A stretch of DNA of 64,000 bases from Caldilinea sp. CFX5 (lineage in GTDB: Bacteria > Chloroflexota > Anaerolineae > Caldilineales > Caldilineaceae): NCBI GenBank assembly GCA_021405325.1, contig QWII01000019.1:124001-188000 (forward strand), written 5' to 3'. The position numbers and the translations under genes are program-made. The notes beneath the pieces are model-generated. The model was not told where the DNA came from. It did no database searches and was given only the letters and a program-made list of their open reading frames with translations. Within the stretch, counting starts at the first letter, position 1; every line of letters starts with the position of its first letter. This document shows positions 57,028-64,000 of the stretch, in pieces.

Positions 57028-59967
57028 TTCGTGAAAGAACAGACGCGGCAGGCATGGGGCGAAAAGCTCCTGATTTTTCGCCAACGGGGCGGCTATCGAC
57101 AAGGGGAATTGGCCGATGCCCTTTCGTTTATTCGCTTACCCCCGGCTTTATCGGAATCAACCTCACCCGTTGGTGACAACATCACTTTACAAAATTATGA
57201 ACTGAGCCGCTTTGAACAGGGCCACCGTTGCCCGCGCCCGCGCACTCGCCATCTTGCCCTGATCTACGGCTTGGTGCATCTGGGCTGTATTGAAACCGCA
57301 CAAGAGGCCGATGAATGGTTAGGACTGGCCGACCAACGTGCGCTCAATACGGAAGAGCGCACGTTGATCTTTGGTCAACGCAAAGCCGAATTACAGGCGC
57401 CGCCAACACTGGCCCGTCTGGAACTGGAGATCGACACCCGCCAGTTACGCGCCTTTGACGCCGCCCATCGCACCGGCTATCTCAATCGCCTTCTGCACCA
57501 ATACGAATATTTGCCACTGCAAGGCATGAGCTTTGAAAACCGGCCAACGCTCACCAACAACCAACGCATCGGCTTGCTCGATGTCTATATTGACCTGGAT
57601 ACGACGGCTAAAACCGAAGTGGTGGACGAGAAAAACCGCAAACGGCTCCACCCGTTGCCGGTCGTCCAAGCGTTGATCCGTTCGACGCGTATTGTGCTAT
57701 TGGGCGCGCCGGGTAGCGGCAAATCGACCTTTGTCAACTACCTGGCCTATTGCCTTGCCAGCCACCATCTCCACCCCGACGCCGGTTGGCTGCTCCGCCA
57801 TCTGCCCGCCTGGCCGGAACCCTGGCAAGCGCTGCTCCCGATCCCCGTCTCGTTGCGCGAGGTTGCGGTCTGGATCCAGGCGGAACGGATCACCCAACGC
57901 AACAGTCGCCTCCTGCTCGACTATCTGCAAAGCTGGTTGCATCAGCGGATTTTGGATGAGTTTTACTTTGTCCTCAAGGATCGGTTGCGGCGGGGACAGG
58001 CGTTACTTTTGCTGGACGGCTTGGATGAAATTCCCGATGATGAACCGCTCCGCCGCCAACTGAAAGAGATGATCAGCGACCTGGCCGACGCCTTCCCCGA
58101 AACGCCCATGTTGGTCACTTGTCGCGTGCTCAGTTATCGCACCAGCCACTGGCAACTGGATGACCAGATCTGGCCGGTCTTTGAACTGGCCGACTTGGGC
58201 GACGCCCAGATTCGCCACTTTATTGCCGATTGGTATGGCTTGCTGGCGACCATGCAAGTGATCAGCGCCGTGGATGGGCTGAGTGAAAAGTTGCAACAAG
58301 CCGTCTTTCGCTCCGATCTGCTGCGGCTGGCGCGCAATCCGCTGCTTTTGACTGTGATGGCGTTGGTACATACCCACAAGGGTCAACTGCCGGATGCGCG
58401 TGCGCTGCTCTTTGAGGCGGTGGTTGAATTGCTGCTCTGGCGCTGGGAAGCGATCAAGCTGAAAAACCCCGACGGCAGCGAGACCACCTGGCGGCAACTG
58501 TTGCGTTCGGTGCGCTTAACCGATGATCTCATGAAGCAGACCCTGTGGGAGTTGGCTTTCCAGATTCATGGTCGCGTTCACAGCGGTGATCGCGAACTGA
58601 CCGCCGACATCACCGAGAGCGAACTGCTGACCACCCTGCGCGAGCTACACCCCAGTCGCAGCCTCGATTGGGCCGAACGGCTGGTGCAAATCATTCAAAT
58701 TCGCGCCGGTCTGCTGGTGGAAAAAAGCCCCAAACTCTTTGGCTTTCCGCATCGCACCTTTCAGGAGTATCTGGCGGCCTGTCATCTCAGCACGCAGCGT
58801 GATTTCGTCCAACAAGCCCTCGCCTTAGCTGAAAGACAGCAGACCTGGCATGAAGTGATCCTGCTGGCAATCGGCTATCTCGTCCACTGCACCGACGCCA
58901 TCGAACGCCCGCTGCTTCTCATTGGCGAACTCTGTCCTGACCGCGCGCCGGATGTTCATGATGAGTTGGCCTGGCAGAAAATCTGGCTGGCCGGCAAAGC
59001 GTTGATCGAAGTGGGGGTGGCCCGCGCCGAACCATTGCAACAAGGCCGCGCCCTCATCGAACGGCTGCGCGCGCACTTGACGACGCTCATCACCCATGCT
59101 TTGTTGGAGCCGCGGCTGCGTGCCGAAGCCGGTAATGTGTTGAGCATTCTGGGTGATCCTCGTGACTTTAGTGAGTTGGTCACGGTGCCGGCCGGCCTTT
59201 TTCGCATGGGCAACGGCCCGTCACAGATGGCGCTCTTTGCCGAGATGGGCATACCCGCGCTGGTCAAGCTTGCCATCGACGAGGCTGACGCCACCGCCTT
59301 CTTACAAGCCGCCGCGCCCCAGCATGAGGTCTACGTAGATGGTTTCCAGATCAGCAAATATCCAATTACCAATACCCAATATGCCCGCTTCGTCCAGGAG
59401 ACCGGCCACCCACCGCCGGAACATTGGCGCGGGCCGCTACCACCGCCAGAATTGCGCAATCATCCGGTTGTCTTTGTCAGTTGGTATGATGCCCAGGCGT
59501 ATTGTCAGTGGCGGGGCGGGGTGGAGGGTCGCCCCTTTCGCCTGCCCACGGAAGCCGAATGGGAAAAAGCCGCTATCGACAACCACGGGACGCTCTTTCC
59601 CTGGGGTGATGATTTTAATACTACCCGGCTTAACAACTATCTGGCCGGCGTGGGGACGACCAGCAGTGTCGGCCTCTTTGCTGATGGGGTCAGTCCTCAT
59701 GGCTGTTTTGATATGGCCGGCAATGTCTATGAGTGGACGTGCAGCCTGTGGGGTCCCGACTCGTGGCGACCGGTCTTTGGCTATCCCTATCAGGCAGGCG
59801 ATGGTCGTGAGGCCCAAAGCGCACCGGCGACGATCTATCGCGTCTTGCGGGGTGGGGCCTACTATTTGAGTCATGTGTTTACCAGTTGCACCTATCGCGA
59901 TCGCGACCTACCGAACAACCGCGGGCGGAGTTTGGGCTTTCGGGTGGTGGTTGATAGGAGAGAATAA
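57010..59967 (+). CDS. HTH - NACHT NTPase - FGE/SUMF1-like fusion protein, 985 aa
   Basis: The N terminus (about residues 8-95) is an XRE-like helix-turn-helix. The NACHT NTPase follows, with Walker A LLGAPGSGKSTF (about 234) and Walker B LLLLDGLDEIPDD (about 330), and PHRTFQEYLAACHL closing it (about 580). From about 715 a formylglycine-generating-enzyme-like domain appears (TVPAGLFRMGNGP, ISKYPITNTQYARF, RLPTEAEWEKAA, DMAGNVYEWTCS, RVLRGGAYY and GRSLGFRVV). The same architecture occurs in NLR-like and STAND proteins, some of them targets of diversity-generating retroelements. GTG at 57031 has a better ribosome site (AGAGGG) and may be the true start. No Cys pair for true FGE activity was seen. 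Confidence 0.88.
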   Translation: MSGKEGFVKEQTRQAWGEKLLIFRQRGGYRQGELADALSFIRLPPALSESTSPVGDNITLQNYELSRFEQGHRCPRPRTRHLALIYGLVHLGCIETAQEADEWLGLADQRALNTEERTLIFGQRKAELQAPPTLARLELEIDTRQLRAFDAAHRTGYLNRLLHQYEYLPLQGMSFENRPTLTNNQRIGLLDVYIDLDTTAKTEVVDEKNRKRLHPLPVVQALIRSTRIVLLGAPGSGKSTFVNYLAYCLASHHLHPDAGWLLRHLPAWPEPWQALLPIPVSLREVAVWIQAERITQRNSRLLLDYLQSWLHQRILDEFYFVLKDRLRRGQALLLLDGLDEIPDDEPLRRQLKEMISDLADAFPETPMLVTCRVLSYRTSHWQLDDQIWPVFELADLGDAQIRHFIADWYGLLATMQVISAVDGLSEKLQQAVFRSDLLRLARNPLLLTVMALVHTHKGQLPDARALLFEAVVELLLWRWEAIKLKNPDGSETTWRQLLRSVRLTDDLMKQTLWELAFQIHGRVHSGDRELTADITESELLTTLRELHPSRSLDWAERLVQIIQIRAGLLVEKSPKLFGFPHRTFQEYLAACHLSTQRDFVQQALALAERQQTWHEVILLAIGYLVHCTDAIERPLLLIGELCPDRAPDVHDELAWQKIWLAGKALIEVGVARAEPLQQGRALIERLRAHLTTLITHALLEPRLRAEAGNVLSILGDPRDFSELVTVPAGLFRMGNGPSQMALFAEMGIPALVKLAIDEADATAFLQAAAPQHEVYVDGFQISKYPITNTQYARFVQETGHPPPEHWRGPLPPPELRNHPVVFVSWYDAQAYCQWRGGVEGRPFRLPTEAEWEKAAIDNHGTLFPWGDDFNTTRLNNYLAGVGTTSSVGLFADGVSPHGCFDMAGNVYEWTCSLWGPDSWRPVFGYPYQAGDGREAQSAPATIYRVLRGGAYYLSHVFTSCTYRDRDLPNNRGRSLGFRVVVDRRE

Positions 59968-59983
59968 CGGTTTCTGAACCGTT
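59966..59983. other. 7-bp stem / 4-nt loop hairpin at the stop of the FGE-like gene
   Basis: AACGGTT-TCTG-AACCGTT begins on the last bases of the TAA stop. The size and place resemble the hairpin found just beyond the variable region of diversity-generating retroelement targets. No T tract follows it. Confidence 0.6.
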
Positions 59984-60019
59984 TGATAACCAAAAATCTG
60001 TGCAGCCAGAGCAATTTAC

Positions 60020-60100
60020 GAATTCCGTGTTCCTTCTCTCTGTGTTTAGTCTTTTGATGGCGCTCAAAGACTAAACACAGAGAGAAGGAACACGGAATTC
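60020..60100. terminator. 35-bp perfect hairpin downstream of the NACHT gene
   Basis: Positions 60020-60054 (GAATTCCGTGTTCCTTCTCT...) and 60066-60100 are exact complements with an 11-base loop. It separates the NACHT gene from a small RHH gene on the same strand. The stem is longer than any needed for termination. Confidence 0.8.
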
Positions 60101-60117
60101 ATCACGAAGGTGAATCT

Positions 60118-60372
60118 ATGGCAACTATAAAAACAGCAATTTCACTGCAAGACACCCTCTTTACACAAGTGGAAGAGCGCGCAGACACATTGCAGATGTC
60201 ACGCAGTCAACTCGTGGCAGTGGCGCTCGAAGCGTTTGTACAACGCTACCAGAATCAACAACTGCTGTCAGCCTTGAATCGAGCTTATGCGGACACGCCG
60301 TCCCCCGATGAACCGACACACACACCTGCCTGGCGGCGGCAACACCGGCAGATGATGGAGGGGGAATGGTAA
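60118..60372 (+). CDS. Ribbon-helix-helix antitoxin-like protein, 84 aa
   Basis: KTAISLQDTLFTQVEERADT with MSRSQLVAVALEAFVQRYQ is a CopG/MetJ-type DNA-binding segment. The tail (HTPAWRRQHRQMMEGEW) is the type that contacts a toxin. GAAGGTGAATCT precedes the ATG. No complete toxin follows: the sequence after it is a remnant of xisH and xisI. It is probably an orphan. Confidence 0.8.
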   Translation: MATIKTAISLQDTLFTQVEERADTLQMSRSQLVAVALEAFVQRYQNQQLLSALNRAYADTPSPDEPTHTPAWRRQHRQMMEGEW

Positions 60373-60533
60373 ACACGCTGCACACGAAGTTGCTTGTTAA
60401 AATGGCATGGGAATTGTATAATCAGTTCTATATCTTTCAATTGCGGGCGGCACAGGTTCTTGTGAAGGAATTTGCTATGGCACTGATTGTGGTGAATGTT
60501 GAGCAACAGGAGATCGCCGCATGGATCGACTAG
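60366..60533 (+). pseudogene. XisH C-terminal remnant
   Basis: From about 60402 the frame reads WELYNQFYIFQLRAAQ, then ALIVVNVEQQEIAAWID, stopping at 60533. This matches the end of XisH proteins (FxxLPxxQ...LIVxxVExEEIxxWI). The first 90 or so residues are missing and the frame opens at the overlap with the RHH gene. XisH/XisI are named from cyanobacterial fdxN-element excision and resemble nuclease and accessory pairs. Confidence 0.6.
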
Positions 60534-60685
60534 AAACCTACCGTACACTCTTGAAAGAATTGTTAAAGCAACATGCAGAAGGGCTAGCCACCGAATTAGT
60601 CGAACGGGGTGTGCCGCGTGAAGATGTCGTGTTAGCTTTTCATCCGCCAGCAATGCGCCCATATACTGAGTTTGCCGTTTCCTAA
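60521..60685 (+). pseudogene. XisI with internal deletion, 54 aa
   Basis: The start MDRLETYRTLLKELLKQHA and the end GVPREDVVLAFHPPAMRPYT then EFAVS are both typical of XisI, whose normal length is about 110 residues. The middle, with the WxxxxRxYxCxxHxDxKxxKIWIQ block, is absent, joined in frame. It overlaps the XisH remnant by 13 bases, the normal xisHI arrangement. Confidence 0.8.
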
Positions 60686-60687
60686 GA

Positions 60688-60918
60688 ATGAACACCTGTA
60701 GACATCGCAATTTACTACTGGTTACGCCACCGAAAGACCGCATTCGCTGTCGGCACTGCCATTTAACGCTCAAACGGGATGAGCTAAAAAGCCGCTATTG
60801 CCCCGAATGTTATGACGCGACCGGGATCAAGCGCTTCGATTTTGAGGAGGTCGTAGCGACGGCAAGCGATAAAGTGCAATATCGTTGTGAGGATTGTCAG
60901 ATCACCTGGTTTTGCTAA
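60688..60918 (+). CDS. Zinc-ribbon protein of unknown function, 76 aa
   Basis: Three Cys pairs are seen: CRHC, CPEC and CEDC, which would bind one or two zinc ions. The opening CRHRNLLLVTPPKDRIRC and the ending YRCEDCQITWFC suggest a compact single domain. Similar short proteins are common in Chloroflexota, but no function is known to me. It starts two bases after the XisI remnant, so it may use that gene's promoter. Confidence 0.7.
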   Translation: MNTCRHRNLLLVTPPKDRIRCRHCHLTLKRDELKSRYCPECYDATGIKRFDFEEVVATASDKVQYRCEDCQITWFC

Positions 60919-60938
60919 TCGCGCATTTCGCCGGTTTA

Positions 60939-61034
60939 CTAGGTTCTGTTGACAGTTCGTAGTAGCCCCTGAAACACCTGACAGGTTTTGGAAACCTGTC
61001 AGGTGTGTACACTGCAACTGTCAACAGAACCTAG
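60939..61034. mobile_element. MITE-like palindromic element, 96 bp
   Basis: The ends are perfect 19-bp inverted repeats: CTAGGTTCTGTTGACAGTT at 60939-60957 and its complement at 61016-61034. Inside is CACCTGACAGGTTT-TGG-complement (60975-61005), closely related to the core of the element at 27279-27363. The target duplication is uncertain (TA or CTAG are possible). It is noncoding and lies between two same-strand genes. Confidence 0.8.
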
Positions 61035-61075
61035 TTTGACCATCGGCACCAATTGATCAGCAAGAAGGTAAGATC

Positions 61076-61900
61076 ATGAATGAGAATCACTCGGTAACAA
61101 GGTTAGGGACCAACCTGCATTACTGGATCAGTGGACCAGCGACTGGCCCACTAGTTGTATTTGTGCATGGCGCTACGCTCGATCATCGATCATTCGATGC
61201 GCAACTGCCGCCGCTGGTCGAGGCCGGCTATCGCGTACTGACTTTGGATTTACGCGGGCATGGGGCGTCAAAGCCGATAGGCGCCGAGTTTACCATCGGT
61301 GTGCTTGCTGAAGATTTGTTAACCATTCTCGATCAGGTTGGCGCTGATCAGGTTGCATTGGTGGGCCACTCGTTCGGCGGCTATGTTGTCCAGGAATTTA
61401 CGCGCCGCTACCCGGACCGTGTGCGTTGCCTGGTTATCATTGGCTGTACGAATCTGGCGAAAAAGTCTTCGCCCTTCTTTCGCCTGCTCTATCATCTCTT
61501 TCCGTTCCTGCTGTCACGCATGTCGCTCGCAACCTTCCACCAACGAACCCTGGCCGACTTGAGCCTATCGCCTGCGGTCAAGGTATACGCGGCGCAAGCG
61601 ATGGCAGATATACCGAAAGCGGACTTTATCACCATCATTATGGCTGGTCTTGCTTGCCTGTGGCTTGATGCCGGCTTTAGCCCTACCTATGTCATCCCGA
61701 AACCGTTCCTGCTGACCCACGGTGCACAAGATCACGCTAATGGCGGCGTATTTCCACGTGAATCATCGGCTTGGGCGGCCCGCGAACCCAACTGTCGTTA
61801 TGAAATAATTCCTGATGCGGAACACGCGGCGCATATGGATAATCCTGCGTTCTTTACCAAGCTTCTCTTGGATTTTCTGCGCCAACACGCTACACCATGA
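61076..61900 (+). CDS. Alpha/beta-fold hydrolase, 274 aa
   Basis: The oxyanion region is VVFVHGATLDHRSFD, the nucleophile elbow is GHSFGGYV (Ser), and the acid and base lie in THGAQDHAN and EHAAHMDNP. LRGHGAS follows the usual position. It is a typical cytosolic esterase or lactonase-like protein with a lid of about 60 residues (145-205). AAGAAGGTAAG precedes the ATG. The substrate is unknown. Confidence 0.9.
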   Translation: MNENHSVTRLGTNLHYWISGPATGPLVVFVHGATLDHRSFDAQLPPLVEAGYRVLTLDLRGHGASKPIGAEFTIGVLAEDLLTILDQVGADQVALVGHSFGGYVVQEFTRRYPDRVRCLVIIGCTNLAKKSSPFFRLLYHLFPFLLSRMSLATFHQRTLADLSLSPAVKVYAAQAMADIPKADFITIIMAGLACLWLDAGFSPTYVIPKPFLLTHGAQDHANGGVFPRESSAWAAREPNCRYEIIPDAEHAAHMDNPAFFTKLLLDFLRQHATP

Positions 61901-62025
61901 AGTGACGACAACACAAACTGGTTATGTGGAAATGAATGATCCCATTGGATGCCGAATCGGAACAGCGGACCATTGGGGCGCCTCCGTTTACCTACTGTGA
62001 CAGCACCTATCGGAAGGAGTAGAAG

Positions 62026-62520
62026 ATGAGCCGAAAGCAAGAGATCATTGCCGGTTTAACGGAAGCGCGACAGCGAATTCTCGACGCCCTTGTCGACTTA
62101 CCGCCGAACAAACAGAACGAAGTATTTCTCGGCATCTGGTCGATCAAAGATCTGCTGGCCCATCTGGTGGGCTGGGATTTTACGAACATTGAGGCGGCCA
62201 CTGACATCCGGGCCGGCCGGCGACCGCGTGTCTTCGAGCAATGGGATCCGGGCTGGGTGACATACAATGCTGAACTCGTGCGGAAATACAAATGTGAAGA
62301 TTTCAGTGCGCTACTCACTGCGATCCAAGCATCACATGCGGCCTTGCTAGCGTTTGTCCAGAACCTCCCGGCGGCAGACATTGCCAAGGATTACGGGGTC
62401 CGCTCGCCCAGTGGGACGAACGTCACCGTCGCGGTGTTTCTGCAATACGAGATTGAGGACGAGAGCCGGCATTATCAGCAAATCCAGGAGTGGTTGACTG
62501 GAAGCAACCGGAATGATTGA
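62026..62520 (+). CDS. DinB/DfsB-family four-helix protein, 164 aa
   Basis: Four amphipathic helices with the DinB pattern: LTEARQRILDALVDLP, WSIKDLLAHLVGWDF with a metal His, LLTAIQASHAALLAFVQNLP, and IEDESRHYQQIQEWL with the last His. DinB-fold proteins are metal-binding thiol transferases or hydrolases. GGAAGGAGTAGAAG is a strong ribosome site. It overlaps the next gene by eight bases. The broken DinB-like gene at 29748 is a distant relative. Confidence 0.85.
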   Translation: MSRKQEIIAGLTEARQRILDALVDLPPNKQNEVFLGIWSIKDLLAHLVGWDFTNIEAATDIRAGRRPRVFEQWDPGWVTYNAELVRKYKCEDFSALLTAIQASHAALLAFVQNLPAADIAKDYGVRSPSGTNVTVAVFLQYEIEDESRHYQQIQEWLTGSNRND

Positions 62521-63385
62521 GACCCATGAAAACGCTATGCAACGCGCCCTCGCTTGCCTCAATGGCGTACAGGGGAAACAATTCACCTTTGCGGAAAAGC
62601 TCCCAGGGCAGAGCGGAGCGTGGGCCGTAGACGGACCGGATGGTGAGCGCGGCATCTTGAAGGTTTCTGCCGACAGCGACTGCGCCACCGTCGCGCAGAT
62701 CGTGCGCCTGATAGAACACCTGCGGACCGCCGGCTACCCTACGCCGCGCCCGCTACACTATGGGTCGATCCCCGACGGCGGCTGCTTCTACCTGCAGGAG
62801 TGTTTGCCCGGCCGTCCGATGCGCGCCCCCGGTTTCTATGCCGAACTAAACCAACACGAGCTTGGCCTCCTCTTGCGTCTACTCGAACGACATGAAGGAA
62901 TCGCGCCGGCGACCTTGCCAGACAGGACAGCGCAGGTCGAAGCGATTGCCCTGCAACAACAAGACGAGTGGACGGTTGTGGCGCAAAGTCCCCTCCCTGC
63001 TGTGCAGCGCCTGATCGAGCGCTGCGCCCAGCGTTGTGCCGGGCTGGGCGACCCGGGCTGGCGACATAGCGACCTGGTGATCGGCGACTTCGGTCCGCAT
63101 AATATTCTTCTCAACGAGCAAGGTCAAGTTGCGGCTGTCTTTGATTTGGAAGGCGCGGGACGGGGGGATCGGGTGATCGACCTGGTTGGTTTGCTCTACA
63201 TGGTTGAGCTGGCGTGGCTCCCGGACGTGCGTCACGCCGCACTCCAGGTTGCCACGCCAGCCGCGTTGACCGCCTGTGGCGTCTACTGGATGGTTCACCG
63301 CCTCTACCAAGGCATTCAGTCGGACGCGGAGAATCTTGCGGATGTCGCCCAGCAGATGCTGGATCACGTTGACTTGCTAACTTAA
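62513..63385 (+). CDS. APH-family phosphotransferase-like protein, 290 aa
   Basis: Choline/aminoglycoside kinase fold: KLPGQSGAWAVDGP near the N terminus, YLQECLPGRPM at the hinge, and a catalytic loop VIGDFGPHNILL, where the usual His before GD is Ile, followed by VFDLEGA as the metal motif. The Asp and Asn are kept, so activity is still possible. It overlaps DinB by eight bases, so the two probably act on the same pathway. The substrate is unknown. Confidence 0.78.
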   Translation: MIETHENAMQRALACLNGVQGKQFTFAEKLPGQSGAWAVDGPDGERGILKVSADSDCATVAQIVRLIEHLRTAGYPTPRPLHYGSIPDGGCFYLQECLPGRPMRAPGFYAELNQHELGLLLRLLERHEGIAPATLPDRTAQVEAIALQQQDEWTVVAQSPLPAVQRLIERCAQRCAGLGDPGWRHSDLVIGDFGPHNILLNEQGQVAAVFDLEGAGRGDRVIDLVGLLYMVELAWLPDVRHAALQVATPAALTACGVYWMVHRLYQGIQSDAENLADVAQQMLDHVDLLT

Positions 63386-63412
63386 CGCGGTTACCCCGCG
63401 GGTTAGCCTCTG

Positions 63413-64000
63413 TTATATTTGGTAATCATCTACAATATGCGCATCGGACCGGCGACGAAGAAAAGGTGACAAGGCCGTCAAAAGCCGCCCATCAATAAGC
63501 GCCAATCCAAAGCCAATAAAAGCCATACCACCAAAATCGCGCAGGTCGAGACGCTCGCCTAAAATGAAGACGCCCAGGAGTAAAGCGCTGACCGGAATGA
63601 GAAAGGTGACCAGCAAAAGATTCGTTGCGCCGACGGTCGACAACAGGCGAAAATAAATCACATAGGCAATGGCAGTACTCAGTATCGCTAATCCTAGTAA
63701 CGCGCCCCATGTGTTCAAACCAGGTGATGATTGCAGCCAGGGCTGATCCACAAGTAAGACAATAGGGAGCATCATGCAGGCAGTCGCGGTCACTTGGCCG
63801 GTGGCGGTGACAAGCGGCGGCACCCCCTTAAACCTTTTGCCGAAAATACCGGCAAAGGCATATGAGATTGTAGCCCCAATAACAGCCAGTTGGGCAATGA
63901 CCTGTAAGCCAAGTCCTTGCAAAGCGTCGGGGCCAATCATGATGACCACCCCAAGCAGCCCACACAAAACGCCGCCCAATCGATTTACGGTTAGTTTCTC
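63413..64000 (-). CDS. EamA/DMT-family transporter, N-terminal part beyond the window
   Basis: The last 195 residues contain about six TM helices of the second EamA repeat (GVLCGLLGVVIMIGP, ATISYAFAGIFGKRF, WGALLGLAILSTAIAYVIYF, TFLIPVSALLLGVFILGE). The usual ending GERLDLRDFGGMAFIGFGLA follows. The frame is open to base 64000 (reading EKLTVNRLGG from the edge), so the N-terminal half is missing. The likely role is export of small metabolites. Confidence 0.85.
   Translation of the reverse strand, partial: EKLTVNRLGGVLCGLLGVVIMIGPDALQGLGLQVIAQLAVIGATISYAFAGIFGKRFKGVPPLVTATGQVTATACMMLPIVLLVDQPWLQSSPGLNTWGALLGLAILSTAIAYVIYFRLLSTVGATNLLLVTFLIPVSALLLGVFILGERLDLRDFGGMAFIGFGLALIDGRLLTALSPFLRRRSDAHIVDDYQI

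Noticed and set aside
59968..62000. DGR reverse transcriptase or template repeat downstream of the FGE gene
   Set aside because: I found no reverse-transcriptase motifs (such as a YxDD box in a suitable frame) and no second copy of the gene's 3' end.

Overview
The window looks like a chromosomal segment of a moderately GC-rich member of the Chloroflexota. The clearest marker is two tandem membrane proteins of the Chlor_Arch_YYY (DUF2298) family, each with its YYY motif. Supporting signs are large GT39/GT83-like polyprenol-dependent glycosyltransferases, a Rieske/cytochrome b/cytochrome c cluster with a b6-like haem spacing, and exported proteins sharing a short C-terminal tail (YLPVVAR, FMPLVRK). 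No rRNA, tRNA, CRISPR array or prophage was seen.

Layout. 0-12.7 kb: envelope glycosylation and wall genes (two YYY proteins, one fused to a GT39-like domain; a DUF348/G5/3D protein; a further GT). 12.8-17 kb: an exported FG-GAP protein and the pyrimidine pair pyrC-pyrB. 17.2-23.4 kb: an SPFH protein, the bc-type respiratory cluster under a good sigma-70-like promoter, and a membrane protein. 23.5-27.2 kb: smc. 27.2-33.6 kb: a patchwork of broken genes (antitoxin, P450, DinB) between small intact ones (Uma2, exonuclease-like, APH-like kinase, RdgB, GNAT, SpeD). 34-39.4 kb: a GGDEF-EAL protein, an M20 amidohydrolase and a small membrane protein. 39.6-42.1 kb: MazEF-type toxin-antitoxin, an ATPase fragment, a hydrolase fragment and an IS200-like element. 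42.1-48.3 kb: a same-strand run (membrane protein, endonuclease V-like protein, two unknowns, APH-like kinase, ATPase with nuclease-like tail, GNAT). 48.3-52.3 kb: enolase-superfamily dehydratase, toxin remnant plus XRE antitoxin, Gfo/Idh/MocA oxidoreductase, SDR. 52.4-60 kb: a very large exported protein and an HTH-NACHT-FGE fusion. 60-64 kb: RHH protein, XisH/XisI remnants, zinc ribbon, palindromic element, alpha/beta hydrolase, DinB, APH-like protein and a partial EamA transporter.

Three things stand out. (1) An 85-bp palindromic element at 27279-27363 sits inside an antitoxin gene between copies of TTACT. Removing the element and one copy restores a continuous 75-residue antitoxin frame, so it is a demonstrable MITE-like insertion. 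A second element with a related core but different ends lies at 60939-61034. (2) The HTH-NACHT-FGE protein ends in a C-type-lectin-like segment whose stop codon is followed at once by a 7-bp stem/4-nt loop hairpin. This is the geometry seen at targets of diversity-generating retroelements, although no reverse transcriptase lies in the window. (3) Intergenic-type dispersed repeats have entered the reading frame of the GT39-YYY gene and lengthened a loop by over 100 residues. The region is also rich in long perfect hairpins at gene ends, in decayed genes, and in promoters whose -10 box lies 5-6 bases before an ATG, suggesting leaderless mRNAs.
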